A DNA stretch of 64,000 nt from Arthrobacter ramosus (GTDB taxonomy: Bacteria; Actinomycetota; Actinomycetes; Actinomycetales; Micrococcaceae): assembly GCF_039535095.1 (NCBI RefSeq), contig NZ_BAAAWN010000001.1, positions 744,001 through 808,000 on the forward strand. The letters run 5' to 3'. How positions within the stretch are numbered: position 1 is the first letter of the stretch; the number at the start of each line of letters is the position of its first letter. This document shows, one piece after another, positions 50,821-60,229 of the stretch. The position numbers and the translations under genes are program-made. The notes below the pieces were generated by a model. That model saw only the letters and a program-made list of their open reading frames with translations, searched no databases and was not told the DNA's origin.

Positions 50821-51116
50821 GCGAACAGAAGGAAACTGTGACGGAAGCAGCAGCCAGCGCTGAACAGCGCGGTTACCGTAAGACGCGTCGCGGCTACGTT
50901 GTCTCTGACAAGATGGAAAAGACCATCGTTGTTCAGGTTGAAGACCGCGTGAAGCACGCTCTGTACGGCAAGGTCATTCGCCGCACCTCGAAGATCAAGG
51001 CTCACGACGAACAGAACACCGCCGGCATCGGCGACCTCGTTCTGATCTCGGAGACCCGCCCGCTGTCCGCTACAAAGCGGTGGCGCCTGGTCGAGATCCT
51101 CGAAAAGGCTAAGTAA
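50817..51116 (+). CDS. rpsQ: 30S ribosomal protein S17
   Basis: 99 residues from a GTG overlapping rpmC (GTGA). After ~15 nonconserved residues comes [20 protein letters not shown], then [20 protein letters not shown] and [17 protein letters not shown]17 binds 16S rRNA early in assembly. It is the last gene before the terminator that splits the S10 and spc clusters. Confidence 0.97.
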   Translation: MSEQKETVTEAAASAEQRGYRKTRRGYVVSDKMEKTIVVQVEDRVKHALYGKVIRRTSKIKAHDEQNTAGIGDLVLISETRPLSATKRWRLVEILEKAK

Positions 51117-51157
51117 TCCCGCGCCGGGCTTTGTCCGGCAGCGATATGGATTGGTGG

Positions 51158-51192
51158 GAGGGCCCGCATTCCGGAAGGAATGCGGGCCTTTC
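51158..51192 (+). terminator. Terminator after rpsQ
   Basis: GGCCCGCATTCC (51161-51172) pairs perfectly with GGAATGCGGGCC (51177-51188) around GGAA, followed by TTTCC. It ends the S10 cluster 45 bp after rpsQ. Confidence 0.88.
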
Positions 51193-51197
51193 CGCGT

Positions 51198-51227
51198 TTC
51201 GGTCCTAGGCGCAAAACGTGCTAGGAT
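51198..51227 (+). promoter_or_regulatory. Candidate rplN promoter
   Basis: TTCGGT (51198-51203) and TAGGAT (51222-51227) are 18 bp apart, right after the rpsQ terminator. It would start the spc cluster with a ~230-nt leader before rplN, in which no gene is evident. Confidence 0.6.
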
Positions 51228-51464
51228 ATTGAGTTTGTATGGCGCCAGTTGTGCGTCAACAACCACCTCGTAAACAATCGTGCCGCGGCATACTGCCCCG
51301 CGCAGTTATTTCCGCAAGGGAAGCTGATGCTGGCGGCACGGGAGTTTAGGCCTGCTCTGGCAAAATCCAGGCAGGTCAAGAGACACCCCGATCAACCGTT
51401 CCGCAAGGCTCATTCCGTATGCTCCATTTCGGTCTGAGAACCGGCGCGACGCAAGGAGTAAAAA

Positions 51465-51833
51465 TTGATTCAGCAGGAGTCGCGACTGAAGGTCGCCGAC
51501 AACACGGGTGCTAAGGAAATCCTTACCATTCGCGTTCTCGGTGGATCCGGCCGTCGCTACGCAGGCATTGGCGACGTCATTGTCGCAACCGTCAAGGACG
51601 CTATCCCGGGCGGCAACGTAAAGAAGGGTGACGTCGTCAAGGCTGTCATCGTTCGTACCAAGAAGGAACGCCGCCGTGCGGATGGTTCCTACATCAAGTT
51701 TGACGAGAACGCAGCTGTGATTCTGAAGAACGACGGCGACCCCCGCGGTACCCGTATCTTCGGCCCGGTTGGTCGTGAACTCCGTGACAAGAAGTTCATG
51801 AAGATCGTCTCCCTGGCCCCGGAGGTGCTTTAG
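51465..51833 (+). CDS. rplN: 50S ribosomal protein L14
   Basis: 122 residues from a TTG at 51465 with AAGGAG seven bases upstream. [20 protein letters not shown] is the standard L14 N-terminus and the rest is full length. L14 lies in the intersubunit bridge. Three bases separate it from rplX. Confidence 0.97.
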   Translation: MIQQESRLKVADNTGAKEILTIRVLGGSGRRYAGIGDVIVATVKDAIPGGNVKKGDVVKAVIVRTKKERRRADGSYIKFDENAAVILKNDGDPRGTRIFGPVGRELRDKKFMKIVSLAPEVL

Positions 51834-51836
51834 TCC

Positions 51837-52196
51837 ATGGCTAAAATCAAGAAGGGTGACCTCGTTCAGGTCATCACCGGAGCCAAGCAGGAGCGCGGCG
51901 GCGACCGCGGCAAGCAGGGTAAGGTTTTGCGCGTTTACCCGGATGCCAACCGCGTTCTGGTAGAAGGCATCAACCGAGTCACCAAGCACACCAAGGTCGG
52001 TCAGTCGCAGCGCGGCACCAAGACCGGTGGCATCGAGGTCGTTGAGGCCCCGATCCACGTCTCCAACGTTGCTCTTGTTGACCCCTCGACCAAGAAGCCG
52101 ACCCGCGTCGGTTTCCGTCTCGAGACCGTTGATAAGGACGGCGTCTCCAAGACCGTCCGTGTCCGCGTGTCCAAGGCATCCGGGAAGGACATCTAA
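51837..52196 (+). CDS. rplX: 50S ribosomal protein L24
   Basis: 119 residues. The KOW domain [20 protein letters not shown] followed by [20 protein letters not shown] is clear. L24 initiates 50S assembly. Its stop overlaps the rplE start by one base (TAATG). Confidence 0.96.
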   Translation: MAKIKKGDLVQVITGAKQERGGDRGKQGKVLRVYPDANRVLVEGINRVTKHTKVGQSQRGTKTGGIEVVEAPIHVSNVALVDPSTKKPTRVGFRLETVDKDGVSKTVRVRVSKASGKDI

Positions 52197-52774
52197 TGAC
52201 TGAGACTCTCGAGACTCCAGCGAAGATCGTTCCGCGTCTGAAGACGAAGTACGCCGATTCCATCAAGCAGACCCTGGTTGAGGAATTCAAGTACGAGAAC
52301 GTGAACCAGGTTCCCCGCCTGGTGAAGGTTGTTGTGAACATGGGTGTTGGAGATGCCGCCAAGGACTCCAAGCTGATCGACGGCGCTGTCCGCGACCTCA
52401 CCCTGATCACCGGCCAGAAGCCGCAGGTAACCAAGGCCCGCAAGTCCATCGCCCAGTTCAAGCTGCGCGAAGGCATGCCCATCGGTGCACACGCAACTCT
52501 GCGTGGGGACCGTATGTGGGAATTCGTGGACCGCCTCGTGTCCCTCGCCCTGCCCCGTATCCGCGACTTCCGCGGCCTCAACGGCAAGCAGTTCGACGGC
52601 AACGGCAACTACACCTTCGGTTTGACCGAGCAGGTTATGTTCCACGAAATCGACCAGGACTCCATCGACCGCGTTCGCGGCATGGACATCACGGTTGTCA
52701 CCACTGCAAAGACCGATGACGAAGGCCGTGCGCTGCTCAAGGCACTTGGCTTCCCGTTCAAATCCGAAGACTAA
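52196..52774 (+). CDS. rplE: 50S ribosomal protein L5
   Basis: 192 residues. Seen are [40 protein letters not shown] and [21 protein letters not shown]5 binds 5S rRNA and P-site tRNA. Next is rpsH after 77 bp, with no rpsN between. Confidence 0.97.
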   Translation: MTETLETPAKIVPRLKTKYADSIKQTLVEEFKYENVNQVPRLVKVVVNMGVGDAAKDSKLIDGAVRDLTLITGQKPQVTKARKSIAQFKLREGMPIGAHATLRGDRMWEFVDRLVSLALPRIRDFRGLNGKQFDGNGNYTFGLTEQVMFHEIDQDSIDRVRGMDITVVTTAKTDDEGRALLKALGFPFKSED

Positions 52775-52851
52775 TAACTACGTAGTAGGTCCGGCCGCGG
52801 CTGCTTTGTAGCCAACGCGGAAACCATTACGAGGAAGGGCAAGAGCCCAAA

Positions 52852-53250
52852 ATGACTATGACAGATCCTGTCGCAGACATGCTTACGCGTCTGCGCAACG
52901 CCAACTCGGCATACCACGACACCGTGAGCATGCCGTACAGCAAGCTCAAGGCACGCGTTGCCGACATCCTGAAGGCAGAAGGCTACATTGCTGCCTGGAA
53001 GGAAGAGGAAGCCGAAGTCGGCAAGAAGCTGACCATCGACCTCAAGTTCGGTCCGAACCGCGAGCGTTCGATTGCTGGTGTCCGCCGCATTTCCAAGCCT
53101 GGTCTCCGCGTTTACGCGAAGTCCACCAACCTGCCTCACGTGCTGGGTGGCCTGGGTATCGCAATCCTGTCCACCTCTTCCGGCCTCCTGACTGACAAGC
53201 AGGCCGGCAAGAAGGGCGTGGGCGGCGAAGTCCTCGCGTACGTCTGGTAA
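52852..53250 (+). CDS. rpsH: 30S ribosomal protein S8
   Basis: 132 residues: [40 protein letters not shown] and the end [12 protein letters not shown]8 binds the central domain of 16S rRNA and, in E. coli, represses the spc operon. The 77-bp gap before it has no S14 gene, unlike many actinobacteria. Confidence 0.97.
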   Translation: MTMTDPVADMLTRLRNANSAYHDTVSMPYSKLKARVADILKAEGYIAAWKEEEAEVGKKLTIDLKFGPNRERSIAGVRRISKPGLRVYAKSTNLPHVLGGLGIAILSTSSGLLTDKQAGKKGVGGEVLAYVW

Positions 53251-53268
53251 CGGGAAAGGAAGAGAATA

Positions 53269-53805
53269 ATGTCACGTATTGGACGTCTCCCCATCACCGT
53301 TCCTGCCGGCGTTGAAGTTAAGGTTGATGGCTCTGTCATCAACGTCAAGGGCACCAAAGGCGAGCTGAGCCACACTGTAGCCAGCCCGATCGAGGTCACC
53401 CTGGACGAAAGCACCTTGACTGTCACCCGCCCGAACGACGAGCGCGCTTCGCGTTCCCTGCACGGCCTGACCCGCACCCTGATCGCCAACATGATCGAGG
53501 GCGTCACCAAGGGCTACGAAAAGAAGCTTGAAATCGTTGGTACCGGTTACCGCGTTCAGGCCAAGGGTTCTGACCTTGAGTTCGCTCTCGGCTACAGCCA
53601 CCCGGTCAATGTCTCCGCTCCCGAAGGCATCACCTTCACGGTGGAGGGGCCGACCAAGCTCTCCGTCGCTGGTATCTCCAAGCAGCAGGTCGGCGAGGTT
53701 GCTGCCAACATTCGCAAGCTGCGCAAGCCCGACCCCTATAAGGGCAAGGGTGTCCGTTACGCCGGCGAAGTTATCCGCCGCAAGGTCGGAAAGGCTGGTA
53801 AGTAA
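53269..53805 (+). CDS. rplF: 50S ribosomal protein L6
   Basis: 178 residues. The start [20 protein letters not shown] and the C-terminal rRNA-binding [20 protein letters not shown] are typical. L6 lies by the factor-binding site. 18 bp after rpsH and three before rplR. Confidence 0.97.
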   Translation: MSRIGRLPITVPAGVEVKVDGSVINVKGTKGELSHTVASPIEVTLDESTLTVTRPNDERASRSLHGLTRTLIANMIEGVTKGYEKKLEIVGTGYRVQAKGSDLEFALGYSHPVNVSAPEGITFTVEGPTKLSVAGISKQQVGEVAANIRKLRKPDPYKGKGVRYAGEVIRRKVGKAGK

Positions 53806-53808
53806 ACC

Positions 53809-54192
53809 ATGGCCATCGCAATTAACAAGAAGCGGTCGAACAAGAGCAAGTCTGCTGCACGCAGCCGTCGCCAGCTTCGTATCCGCAAGCGCATCACCGG
53901 CACGGCTGCTCGTCCTCGTCTGGTCGTCAACCGCTCCGCACGCCACATCTTCGTCCAGGTTGTCGATGACAGCAAGGGTGTAACCGTGGCTTACGCTTCC
54001 ACTTTGGAAGCTGACCTTCGTGCATTCGACGGCGACAAGACTGCCAAGGCCAAGCGCGTCGGCGAGCTCGTTGCCGGCCGTGCCAAGGCTGCAGGCATCG
54101 AAGCTGTTGTCTTTGACCGCGGTGGTAACAAGTACCACGGCCGGATCGCCGCCGTCGCTGACGGCGCACGTGAAGGTGGGCTGGCACTGTGA
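53809..54192 (+). CDS. rplR: 50S ribosomal protein L18
   Basis: 127 residues with [20 protein letters not shown] and the C-terminal [21 protein letters not shown]18 binds 5S rRNA with L5. Its stop overlaps the rpsE start. Confidence 0.96.
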   Translation: MAIAINKKRSNKSKSAARSRRQLRIRKRITGTAARPRLVVNRSARHIFVQVVDDSKGVTVAYASTLEADLRAFDGDKTAKAKRVGELVAGRAKAAGIEAVVFDRGGNKYHGRIAAVADGAREGGLAL

Positions 54193-54893
54193 CCGTTGAG
54201 AATAACGAAAAGGACATTCAGGTGACTGAAGCTGCAGCTGCTGAGGCAACTGAGACTGCTGCTGCCACCGACGACCGCCGCGGCGGCCGTCGTGGCGAGC
54301 GTGGTGACCGTGGCCAGGGCCGCGGCGACCGTGGTGGCCGTGGTGGCCGCGACGGCGGTCGCGAGGCCGAGAAGAGCCAGTTCGTAGAGCGCGTTGTAAC
54401 CATCAACCGTGTTGCCAAGGTCGTCAAGGGTGGTCGTCGCTTCAGCTTCACCGCGCTCGTCGTCGTCGGTGACGGCAACGGCCTGGTCGGCGTTGGCTAT
54501 GGCAAGGCCAAGGAAGTTCCGGCAGCTATCGCAAAGGGCGTTGAAGAGGCTAAGAAGTCCTTCTTCCGCGTTCCCCGCGTTGGCAGCACCATCCCGCACC
54601 GCGTGCAGGGTGAGGCCGCAGCAGGCGTTGTCATGCTGCGTCCGGCTTCCCCGGGTACCGGTGTTATCGCCGGTGGTCCGGTCCGCGCGGTACTGGAATG
54701 CGTCGGTATCCACGACGTTCTCTCCAAGTCGCTCGGTTCCTCGAACGCCATCAACATCGTTCACGCGACTGTTGACGCCCTGAAGCGACTGGAAGAGCCC
54801 GCTTCCGTGGCAGCCCGCCGTGGCCTGCCGCTGGACGAGGTTGCTCCTGCTGCTCTGGTGCGCGCACTCCAGAACCAGAAGGCAGGTGTCTAG
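54189..54893 (+). CDS. rpsE: 30S ribosomal protein S5 with Arg/Gly-rich N-terminus
   Basis: 234 residues from a GTG overlapping rplR. The first ~62 residues are Ala/Glu-rich then Arg-Gly-Asp-rich and are not in the shorter E. coli S5 (167). The S5 core starts at [20 protein letters not shown] and continues to [21 protein letters not shown]5 has roles in decoding fidelity. rpmD follows after two bases. Confidence 0.95.
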   Translation: MTVENNEKDIQVTEAAAAEATETAAATDDRRGGRRGERGDRGQGRGDRGGRGGRDGGREAEKSQFVERVVTINRVAKVVKGGRRFSFTALVVVGDGNGLVGVGYGKAKEVPAAIAKGVEEAKKSFFRVPRVGSTIPHRVQGEAAAGVVMLRPASPGTGVIAGGPVRAVLECVGIHDVLSKSLGSSNAINIVHATVDALKRLEEPASVAARRGLPLDEVAPAALVRALQNQKAGV

Positions 54894-54895
54894 TC

Positions 54896-55102
54896 ATGGC
54901 TAAGAACCTGACTCCCTCCGACGCTCAGTTGGAGATCACCCAGATCAAGGGCGTCATCGGCGCCAAGCAGAACCAGCGTGAGACCCTGCGGTCCCTCGGC
55001 CTCAAGCGCATCGGACACACTGTTGTCCGTAGCGCTGATGCCGTAACCGTTGGAATGCTCAACACGGTTCCGCACCTCGTGAATGTAGAGGAGGCGAAGT
55101 AA
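54896..55102 (+). CDS. rpmD: 50S ribosomal protein L30
   Basis: 68 residues, full length: [20 protein letters not shown], then [20 protein letters not shown]. Its stop overlaps the rplO start by one base. Confidence 0.96.
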   Translation: MAKNLTPSDAQLEITQIKGVIGAKQNQRETLRSLGLKRIGHTVVRSADAVTVGMLNTVPHLVNVEEAK

Positions 55103-55584
55103 TGGCTGAGAACAAAACCGCCGCAGAGGCTGCCGACAAGCAGAACACTCTGAAGGTCCACCACCTGCGTCCCGCCCCCGGTGCCAAGACTGCCAAGACC
55201 CGTGTTGGTCGTGGTGAAGGCTCCAAGGGTAAGACCGCCGGTCGCGGTACCAAGGGTACGAAGGCCCGCTACCAGGTCAAGGCTGGCTTTGCCGGCGGCC
55301 AGCTGCCGCTGCACATGCGCCTGCCGAAGCTTCGCGGCTTCAAGAACCCGTTCCGGGTTGAGTTCCAGGTTGTAAACCTGGACAAGCTCAACGAGCTGTT
55401 CCCGGAAGGTGGCGCTGTCACCGTCGAGTCCCTGGTTGAGAAGGGTGCCGTTCGCAAGAACCAGCCCGTCAAGGTGCTGGGCACCGGCGACATCACCGTC
55501 AAGGTTGACGTTACCGCCCACGCTTTCTCCTCCAGCGCAGCTGAGAAGATCGCAGCAGCAGGCGGAACCACCACTGCCCTCTAA
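55102..55584 (+). CDS. rplO: 50S ribosomal protein L15
   Basis: 160 residues. After ~18 extra residues comes [20 protein letters not shown], then [18 protein letters not shown] and [21 protein letters not shown]15 assembles late onto the 50S. It ends the spc cluster, with a terminator directly after. Confidence 0.96.
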   Translation: MAENKTAAEAADKQNTLKVHHLRPAPGAKTAKTRVGRGEGSKGKTAGRGTKGTKARYQVKAGFAGGQLPLHMRLPKLRGFKNPFRVEFQVVNLDKLNELFPEGGAVTVESLVEKGAVRKNQPVKVLGTGDITVKVDVTAHAFSSSAAEKIAAAGGTTTAL

Positions 55585-55611
55585 AGGGCTCTGGGGCTAT
55601 CGCCCGCTGTG

Positions 55612-55661
55612 AAAAGACTCCCGGTGCGGAGGGCTTCGGCCCACCGCGCCGGGAGTTTTTT
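55612..55661 (+). terminator. Terminator after rplO
   Basis: ACTCCCGGTGCGG (55617-55629) pairs with CCGCGCCGGGAGT (55644-55656), with an inner GGGC-TTCG-GCCC tetraloop stem, followed by six T. This separates rplO from secY. Confidence 0.92.
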
Positions 55662-55682
55662 CCTATGGCGCGCACCCCTCGA

Positions 55683-55713
55683 TTGTTCGCATGGCGCATC
55701 AAACCGTTAGACT
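55683..55713 (+). promoter_or_regulatory. Candidate secY promoter
   Basis: TTGTTC (55683-55688) and TAGACT (55708-55713) are 19 bp apart, 60 bp before secY and after the rplO terminator. The -10 hexamer is the same as in the tRNA-Trp and tuf candidates. Confidence 0.55.
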
Positions 55714-55773
55714 CGGGTGTTGGGTTTCAATGACCCCTTTCGACACCCTTGGACTTTTAACTCAGGAGGACGC

Positions 55774-57084
55774 TTGCTAAGCGCATTCGGCCGGGCATTT
55801 CGTACGCCTGATCTGCGACGCAAGTTGTTGTTCACGCTGGGAATCATCACAATCTTCCGCTTGGGAGCTTTTATCCCCTCGCCTGGTGTGAGCTACCAAA
55901 ATGTTCAGCAATGTTTGTCAAGCAATCAGGACCAGGGCGGCCTCTACCAGCTCGTCAACCTGTTCAGCGGTGGTGCACTGCTGCAGGTTTCGATCTTTGC
56001 CCTGGGGATCATGCCGTACATCACGGCCAGCATCATCGTGCAGCTGCTCCGCGTGGTCATTCCGCGGTTCCAGGAGCTGTATGACGAAGGTGCCTCGGGC
56101 CAGTCGAAGCTGACGCAGTACACGCGTTATCTGACCATTGCGCTGGGCCTGCTGAATGCCACCACTTTGGTGTCCCTGGCACGCTCCGGCCAGCTGCTGC
56201 CCAACTGCCAGCTGCCGATCATCCCCGACAAGAGCATCATCGCCACGATTCTTGTGGTCATCACCTTGACGGCCGGTACAGGCCTCATCATGTGGATGGG
56301 CGAACTGGTTACCGAGAAGGGCGTGGGCAACGGCATGTCGTTGCTCATCTTCACCTCCATCGCTGCCGGCTTCCCGACCTCGCTTGGGGCCATCTGGAAC
56401 TCCAAGGGACCGGGCACCTTCTTCACGGTATTGGCGATCGGCCTCGTGACGGTCGCACTCGTAGTCTTCGTGGAGCAGTCCCAGCGGCGCATTCCGGTCC
56501 AGTATGCCAAGCGTATGATCGGCCGGCGCACCGTGGGCGGCACCAGCACCTACATCCCCATCAAGGTGAACATGGCCGGCGTCGTGCCCGTCATCTTTGC
56601 TTCCTCCATGCTCTACCTGCCCGGGCTGATTGCGCAGTTCAACCAGCCGAAGGCCGGAGAGTCCATCGCCCCGTGGGTTGAGTGGATCAACAACAACCTC
56701 ACCAAGGGCGACCACCCCATCTACATGGCGTTGTACTTCGTCATGATTGTGTTCTTCACCTACTTCTACGTCGCGATCACCTTCAACCCTGAAGAGGTCT
56801 CGGACAACATGAAGAAGTACGGCGGGTTCATTCCGGGCATCCGGGCGGGTAAACCGACCGCGGACTACCTGCAGTACGTGCTTTCCAGGATCACCCTCCC
56901 CGGCGCCTTTTACCTGGGCTTCGTGGCGTTGATTCCGCTGGTCGCACTCGTCCTGATCGGCGCCAACCAGAACTTCCCGTTCGGTGGTACGTCAATTCTG
57001 ATCATGGTGGGTGTGGGCCTGGAAACCGTCAAGCAGATTGATGCGCAGCTACAACAACGTCACTACGAAGGGCTTTTGCGATGA
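55774..57084 (+). CDS. secY: Protein translocase subunit SecY
   Basis: 436 residues from a TTG at 55774 with AGGAGG upstream; the frame is open further up but MLSAFGRAFRTPDLRRKLLF is the family start. It has ten transmembrane helices; conserved signs are FRLGAFIPSPGV (plug/TM1), FALGIMPYITASIIVQLL and the cytosolic loop GKPTADYLQYVLSRITLPGA. SecY is the protein-conducting pore in the plasma membrane. It is translationally coupled to adk (ATGA). Confidence 0.97.
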   Translation: MLSAFGRAFRTPDLRRKLLFTLGIITIFRLGAFIPSPGVSYQNVQQCLSSNQDQGGLYQLVNLFSGGALLQVSIFALGIMPYITASIIVQLLRVVIPRFQELYDEGASGQSKLTQYTRYLTIALGLLNATTLVSLARSGQLLPNCQLPIIPDKSIIATILVVITLTAGTGLIMWMGELVTEKGVGNGMSLLIFTSIAAGFPTSLGAIWNSKGPGTFFTVLAIGLVTVALVVFVEQSQRRIPVQYAKRMIGRRTVGGTSTYIPIKVNMAGVVPVIFASSMLYLPGLIAQFNQPKAGESIAPWVEWINNNLTKGDHPIYMALYFVMIVFFTYFYVAITFNPEEVSDNMKKYGGFIPGIRAGKPTADYLQYVLSRITLPGAFYLGFVALIPLVALVLIGANQNFPFGGTSILIMVGVGLETVKQIDAQLQQRHYEGLLR

Positions 57085-57659
57085 CGAGAATGCTGATCAT
57101 TGGACCCCCGGGTTCGGGCAAGGGAACCCAGGCTGAGCGGATTTCCGGGCGCTTGGGCGTAGTCCCCATTTCCACGGGCGACATCTTCCGTGCAAACGTC
57201 AAGGGCGAAACCCCGCTGGGTATCGAAGCCAAGAAGTACATGGACGCCGGCGATTTCGTTCCGGACAGCGTCACCAACAAGATGGTCCGTGACCGCCTGA
57301 GCGAGAGCGACGTCGAGAACGGCTTCCTGCTCGACGGATACCCGCGCACCACCGCCCAGGTGGAATACCTGGACCGGATCCTCGCCGACACGGAAGAGAA
57401 GCTCGACGTCGTGCTTCAGCTGACGGCCGACGACGAGGAACTTGTTAAACGCTTGCTGGGCCGTGCGAAGGAGACCGGGCGCTCGGATGACAACGAAGGT
57501 GTCATCCGCCACCGCCTGGACCTCTACCACGAGCAGACCGAGGCCGTCGTGGCCAAGTATGCCGAACGCGGCATCCTGACCCAGGTCGATGGCATTGGCG
57601 GCATCGACGAGGTCACGGATCGCGTCCTGTTGGCCATCGAGGCGGCCAAGGCGGTCTAG
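57081..57659 (+). CDS. adk: Adenylate kinase (short LID type)
   Basis: 192 residues starting in the secY stop. The P-loop GPPGSGKGTQAERI (about 8-21), DGYPRTTAQVEYLD (about 84-97) and GRAKETGRSDDNEGVIRHRL (about 128-147) are intact. The short LID has no zinc cysteines. It interconverts AMP+ATP and 2 ADP. A strong hairpin follows, so map is not simply downstream in the same transcript. Confidence 0.97.
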   Translation: MTRMLIIGPPGSGKGTQAERISGRLGVVPISTGDIFRANVKGETPLGIEAKKYMDAGDFVPDSVTNKMVRDRLSESDVENGFLLDGYPRTTAQVEYLDRILADTEEKLDVVLQLTADDEELVKRLLGRAKETGRSDDNEGVIRHRLDLYHEQTEAVVAKYAERGILTQVDGIGGIDEVTDRVLLAIEAAKAV

Positions 57660-57676
57660 TCGCCGCACGACTGTTG

Positions 57677-57732
57677 AAAAGGGTGTGTCCCGCGCCGGAG
57701 TGAACTGCTCCGCGCGCGGGACACGCCCTTTT
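57677..57732. terminator. 19-bp hairpin between adk and map
   Basis: The arms 57677-57695 (AAAAGGGTGTGTCCCGCGC) and 57714-57732 pair with one G-T, and CGGAG/CTCCG (57696-57700/57708-57712) extends the stem inward. It is flanked by a T-run on the plus side. Confidence 0.88.
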
Positions 57733-57747
57733 CTGTTCCCTTTCTGT

Positions 57748-57770
57748 GGGCCCGGGGCCCGGGGCCCGGG
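57748..57770. repeat. Overlapping GGGCCC palindromes
   Basis: Three GGGCCC units overlap in an uninterrupted G/C run of 23 bp, followed at 57780-57805 by two GACCGTTCC-like repeats. The tract lies in the adk-map gap. Confidence 0.7.
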
Positions 57771-57909
57771 ACCCCAGACCGTTCCAGGGACCGTTCCGGG
57801 GCGTTCGCAGCTCCGGTTTCGGGCAGGACCGCCGATGCGGGAAAATAAGAGACCAAAGGGTGATCTGGTTCCGCAGCCCACCACAAGCAGCACACGACAA
57901 GAGGAGACC

Positions 57910-58737
57910 ATGGCGTTCGGCCAGCCCCGCATCGAATACAAGACCAATGAGCAAATGCGCAAGATGCACGAGGCCGGATTGGTCCTCAGCAGAGCGCTCG
58001 ACGCGGCCGTTGCGGCTGCGAAACCGGGCGTGACCACGCGTGAGATCGACGCCGTGTTCGCCGCGGTCCTCATCGACGCTGGAGCGAAGTCGAATTTCCT
58101 CGGATACCACGGCTTCCCGGCCACCATCTGCACGTCCGTCAACGAGGAAGTGGTCCACGGCATCCCCGGTGACCGGGCCCTCCAGGACGGGGACATCATT
58201 TCGATTGATGGCGGAGCGATCGTCGATGGTTGGCACTCCGACTCCGCGCGCACCGTGATAGTCGGGGCGGCCGATCCTGAAGACCAGCGGCTCTCGGATG
58301 TCACCCAGGCCGCAATGTGGCGTGGAATTGCAGCCTTGGCCAAGGGCAAGTTCGTGGGCGACATCGGCAACGCCGTGGATGACTACGTCTCCTCCGTCCC
58401 GGGAAAGCCTCTGGGCATCCTGGAAGACTACGTAGGCCACGGGATCGGTTCCGAGATGCACATGGCTCCTGATGTGTTGAACTATCGCACCACGCACCGC
58501 GGCCCGAAGATCAGGCCGGGACTGTGCCTTGCGATCGAACCCATGCTCGTCCGCGGCGGCATCGAAACAGCAACCCTCGACGACGACTGGACCGTGGTGA
58601 CCACCGACGGCAAGCGTTCGTGCCAGTGGGAGCACTCGGTGGCCGTCCACGAAAAGGGCATCTGGGTGCTTTCCGCGCCCGACGGCGGTGCAGAGCAGCT
58701 GGTGCCGCTCGGCGTCGTTCCCGTTCCGATTCCCTGA
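57910..58737 (+). CDS. map: Methionine aminopeptidase, type I
   Basis: 275 residues from the ATG at 57910 with GAGGAG directly upstream; the frame is open further upstream across the hairpin. Metal ligands are seen in SIDGGAIVDGWHSDSARTVI (two Asp), GHGIGSEMHMAPDV (His), AIEPML (Glu) and CQWEHSVAV (Glu). It removes the initiator methionine. It lies after adk as in many actinobacteria, but here with a terminator between. Confidence 0.96.
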   Translation: MAFGQPRIEYKTNEQMRKMHEAGLVLSRALDAAVAAAKPGVTTREIDAVFAAVLIDAGAKSNFLGYHGFPATICTSVNEEVVHGIPGDRALQDGDIISIDGGAIVDGWHSDSARTVIVGAADPEDQRLSDVTQAAMWRGIAALAKGKFVGDIGNAVDDYVSSVPGKPLGILEDYVGHGIGSEMHMAPDVLNYRTTHRGPKIRPGLCLAIEPMLVRGGIETATLDDDWTVVTTDGKRSCQWEHSVAVHEKGIWVLSAPDGGAEQLVPLGVVPVPIP

Positions 58738-58763
58738 CGCCCACGCAGGCAACCGATACAGAA

Positions 58764-58803
58764 AATCCCTGGCGACACCGGAATTCGGGTGTCGCCAGGG
58801 ATT
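58764..58803. terminator. Hairpin between convergent map and sugar-binding protein
   Basis: AATCCCTGGCGACACC (58764-58779) pairs perfectly with GGTGTCGCCAGGGATT (58788-58803) around a GAATTC-centred loop. It lies between two converging genes. Confidence 0.85.
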
Positions 58804-58824
58804 CTGCGTATCAGGGGAGTTTGG

Positions 58825-60171
58825 CTAGCTCTTGAGCTTGGGCTTCACGTCCTTGGTGTAAATGCCATCGAGGGTTGTCTTGAGGTCCGTCATGGTGGCC
58901 TTCACGTCGCCCTGCTGGGTGAGGATCTTCGCGGCAGCCTTGGCCATCTCCTGATCTGCACCGGGCAGGAACACGCGGGCGTTGTCCTGCACCTTGGTCA
59001 CGGCGAGCTGGTCCATGGCCGTCTTGATTTGGGGAGTCTTGGCGAGGACTGCCGTCATGTCCGCCGAGACGCGCGTGGGCATGTACCCGGTCGCAGCCGA
59101 GAATGCCGCGGTGTTCTCCGGCTCGGTCATGAATTTCAGGAAGGTGGCAGCCGCGAGCTGGACTTCCTTGCTCACACCGCTGGGAATCCCGAGTCCGGCG
59201 CCGCCGGTGGGGCAGACGTTGGTCTCGGCCTTGGGGCCGCCCGGCAGGAAGCCGACGCCGACGTTGAACTTGGCGGACTTCAGCACGCCCAGCAGGTCCC
59301 CGGTGGAGGAGATCGTCGTGGACGTGATGCCTGCGGAGAAGTCGTCCGCGGCGTTCTTGGAGGAGACACCGGCCCACTTGTCTTTGTAGATGGAGTCCTG
59401 GGCCCACTGCAGGGCCGTGACGGACTCGGTGGAATCGCAGTTGAAGGTCCAGCCGTTGGACCAGCTGCCGCCCCAGCCCCACAGGTTGTTCTGCAGGGTC
59501 CAGCCGGCGTATCCGGCAAGGGCCGGGTAGATGTAGGCGTACTTCGCGCCCGAGCTGGCCTGGAGCTTGGGGGCCCACTCGGCGAACTCCTGCCAGGTCT
59601 TGGGTGCCCGGTCCGGAAGGCCGGCTGCCTTGAAGTGGTCCTTGTTGTAGTAGAAGAGCGGGGTGGAGCGGCCGTAGGGGAGCGCCCACTGCTTGTTGGC
59701 GTATTGGTAGTCCGCTACGAGGGACTTCTGGAAGTCGTCGATTTTGACGTCCAGCTGCTTGATGAGTCCGTCCAACGGAATGATGTTGCCGTTGGTGTAG
59801 TAGCGGAACCACCAGACGTCGGAGAGCACGACGAGGCCGGGGAGGGCCGACTTCGCGGCCTGCGAGGTCTGGAACTTCTGGGCGATTTCCTCGTAGTTGG
59901 CGCCCGCCGTCACGAGGTTAACCTTGATGTCCGGGAACTTCGCCTGGAACTTGTCGATGATGGATTGCTCGACGGCCTGGGACTGCCCGGGGTGGCTGGT
60001 CCAAAAGTCGAACGAGCCGGCCGGCTTGACGCCCGTGAAGTCGATGTCTGAAGGGCTGCTGCTCGCTGCGCTGCCGCTGGTGGACGGACCGCCGCACGCT
60101 GCCAGGGCGGCGGCGCCGACTCCAAGTCCGGCGAGCCCCAGGAAGTTTCTACGATCAAGATTCATTGCCAT
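58825..60171 (-). CDS. Sugar ABC transporter substrate-binding lipoprotein
   Basis: 448 residues from the ATG read at 60171 preceded by GAGGACC. The N-terminus has twin arginines (LDRRNFLGLAG) and a lipobox LAAC with C26, suggesting Tat export then lipid anchoring; the mature part is a family 1 extracellular solute-binding protein (SFDFWTSHPG and WQEFAEWAPKLQ near the hinge). Ligand unknown. It is followed downstream of the two permease genes on the same transcript; the 58-bp gap to the first permease stop fits. No ATPase is encoded here, so a shared MsiK-type ATPase is probable. Confidence 0.92.
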   Translation of the reverse strand: MAMNLDRRNFLGLAGLGVGAAALAACGGPSTSGSAASSSPSDIDFTGVKPAGSFDFWTSHPGQSQAVEQSIIDKFQAKFPDIKVNLVTAGANYEEIAQKFQTSQAAKSALPGLVVLSDVWWFRYYTNGNIIPLDGLIKQLDVKIDDFQKSLVADYQYANKQWALPYGRSTPLFYYNKDHFKAAGLPDRAPKTWQEFAEWAPKLQASSGAKYAYIYPALAGYAGWTLQNNLWGWGGSWSNGWTFNCDSTESVTALQWAQDSIYKDKWAGVSSKNAADDFSAGITSTTISSTGDLLGVLKSAKFNVGVGFLPGGPKAETNVCPTGGAGLGIPSGVSKEVQLAAATFLKFMTEPENTAAFSAATGYMPTRVSADMTAVLAKTPQIKTAMDQLAVTKVQDNARVFLPGADQEMAKAAAKILTQQGDVKATMTDLKTTLDGIYTKDVKPKLKS

Positions 60172-60229
60172 GGTTGGTCCTCTCAAGGATGCAAAAGGTG
60201 GTGATGGGGTTGTGGAAGGTGCGGTCTTG

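Noticed and set aside
57748..57805. Possible CRISPR or origin repeat in the adk-map gap
   Set aside because: The repeats are only short overlapping GGGCCC and GACCGTTCC units with no spacers; no DnaA boxes are nearby.
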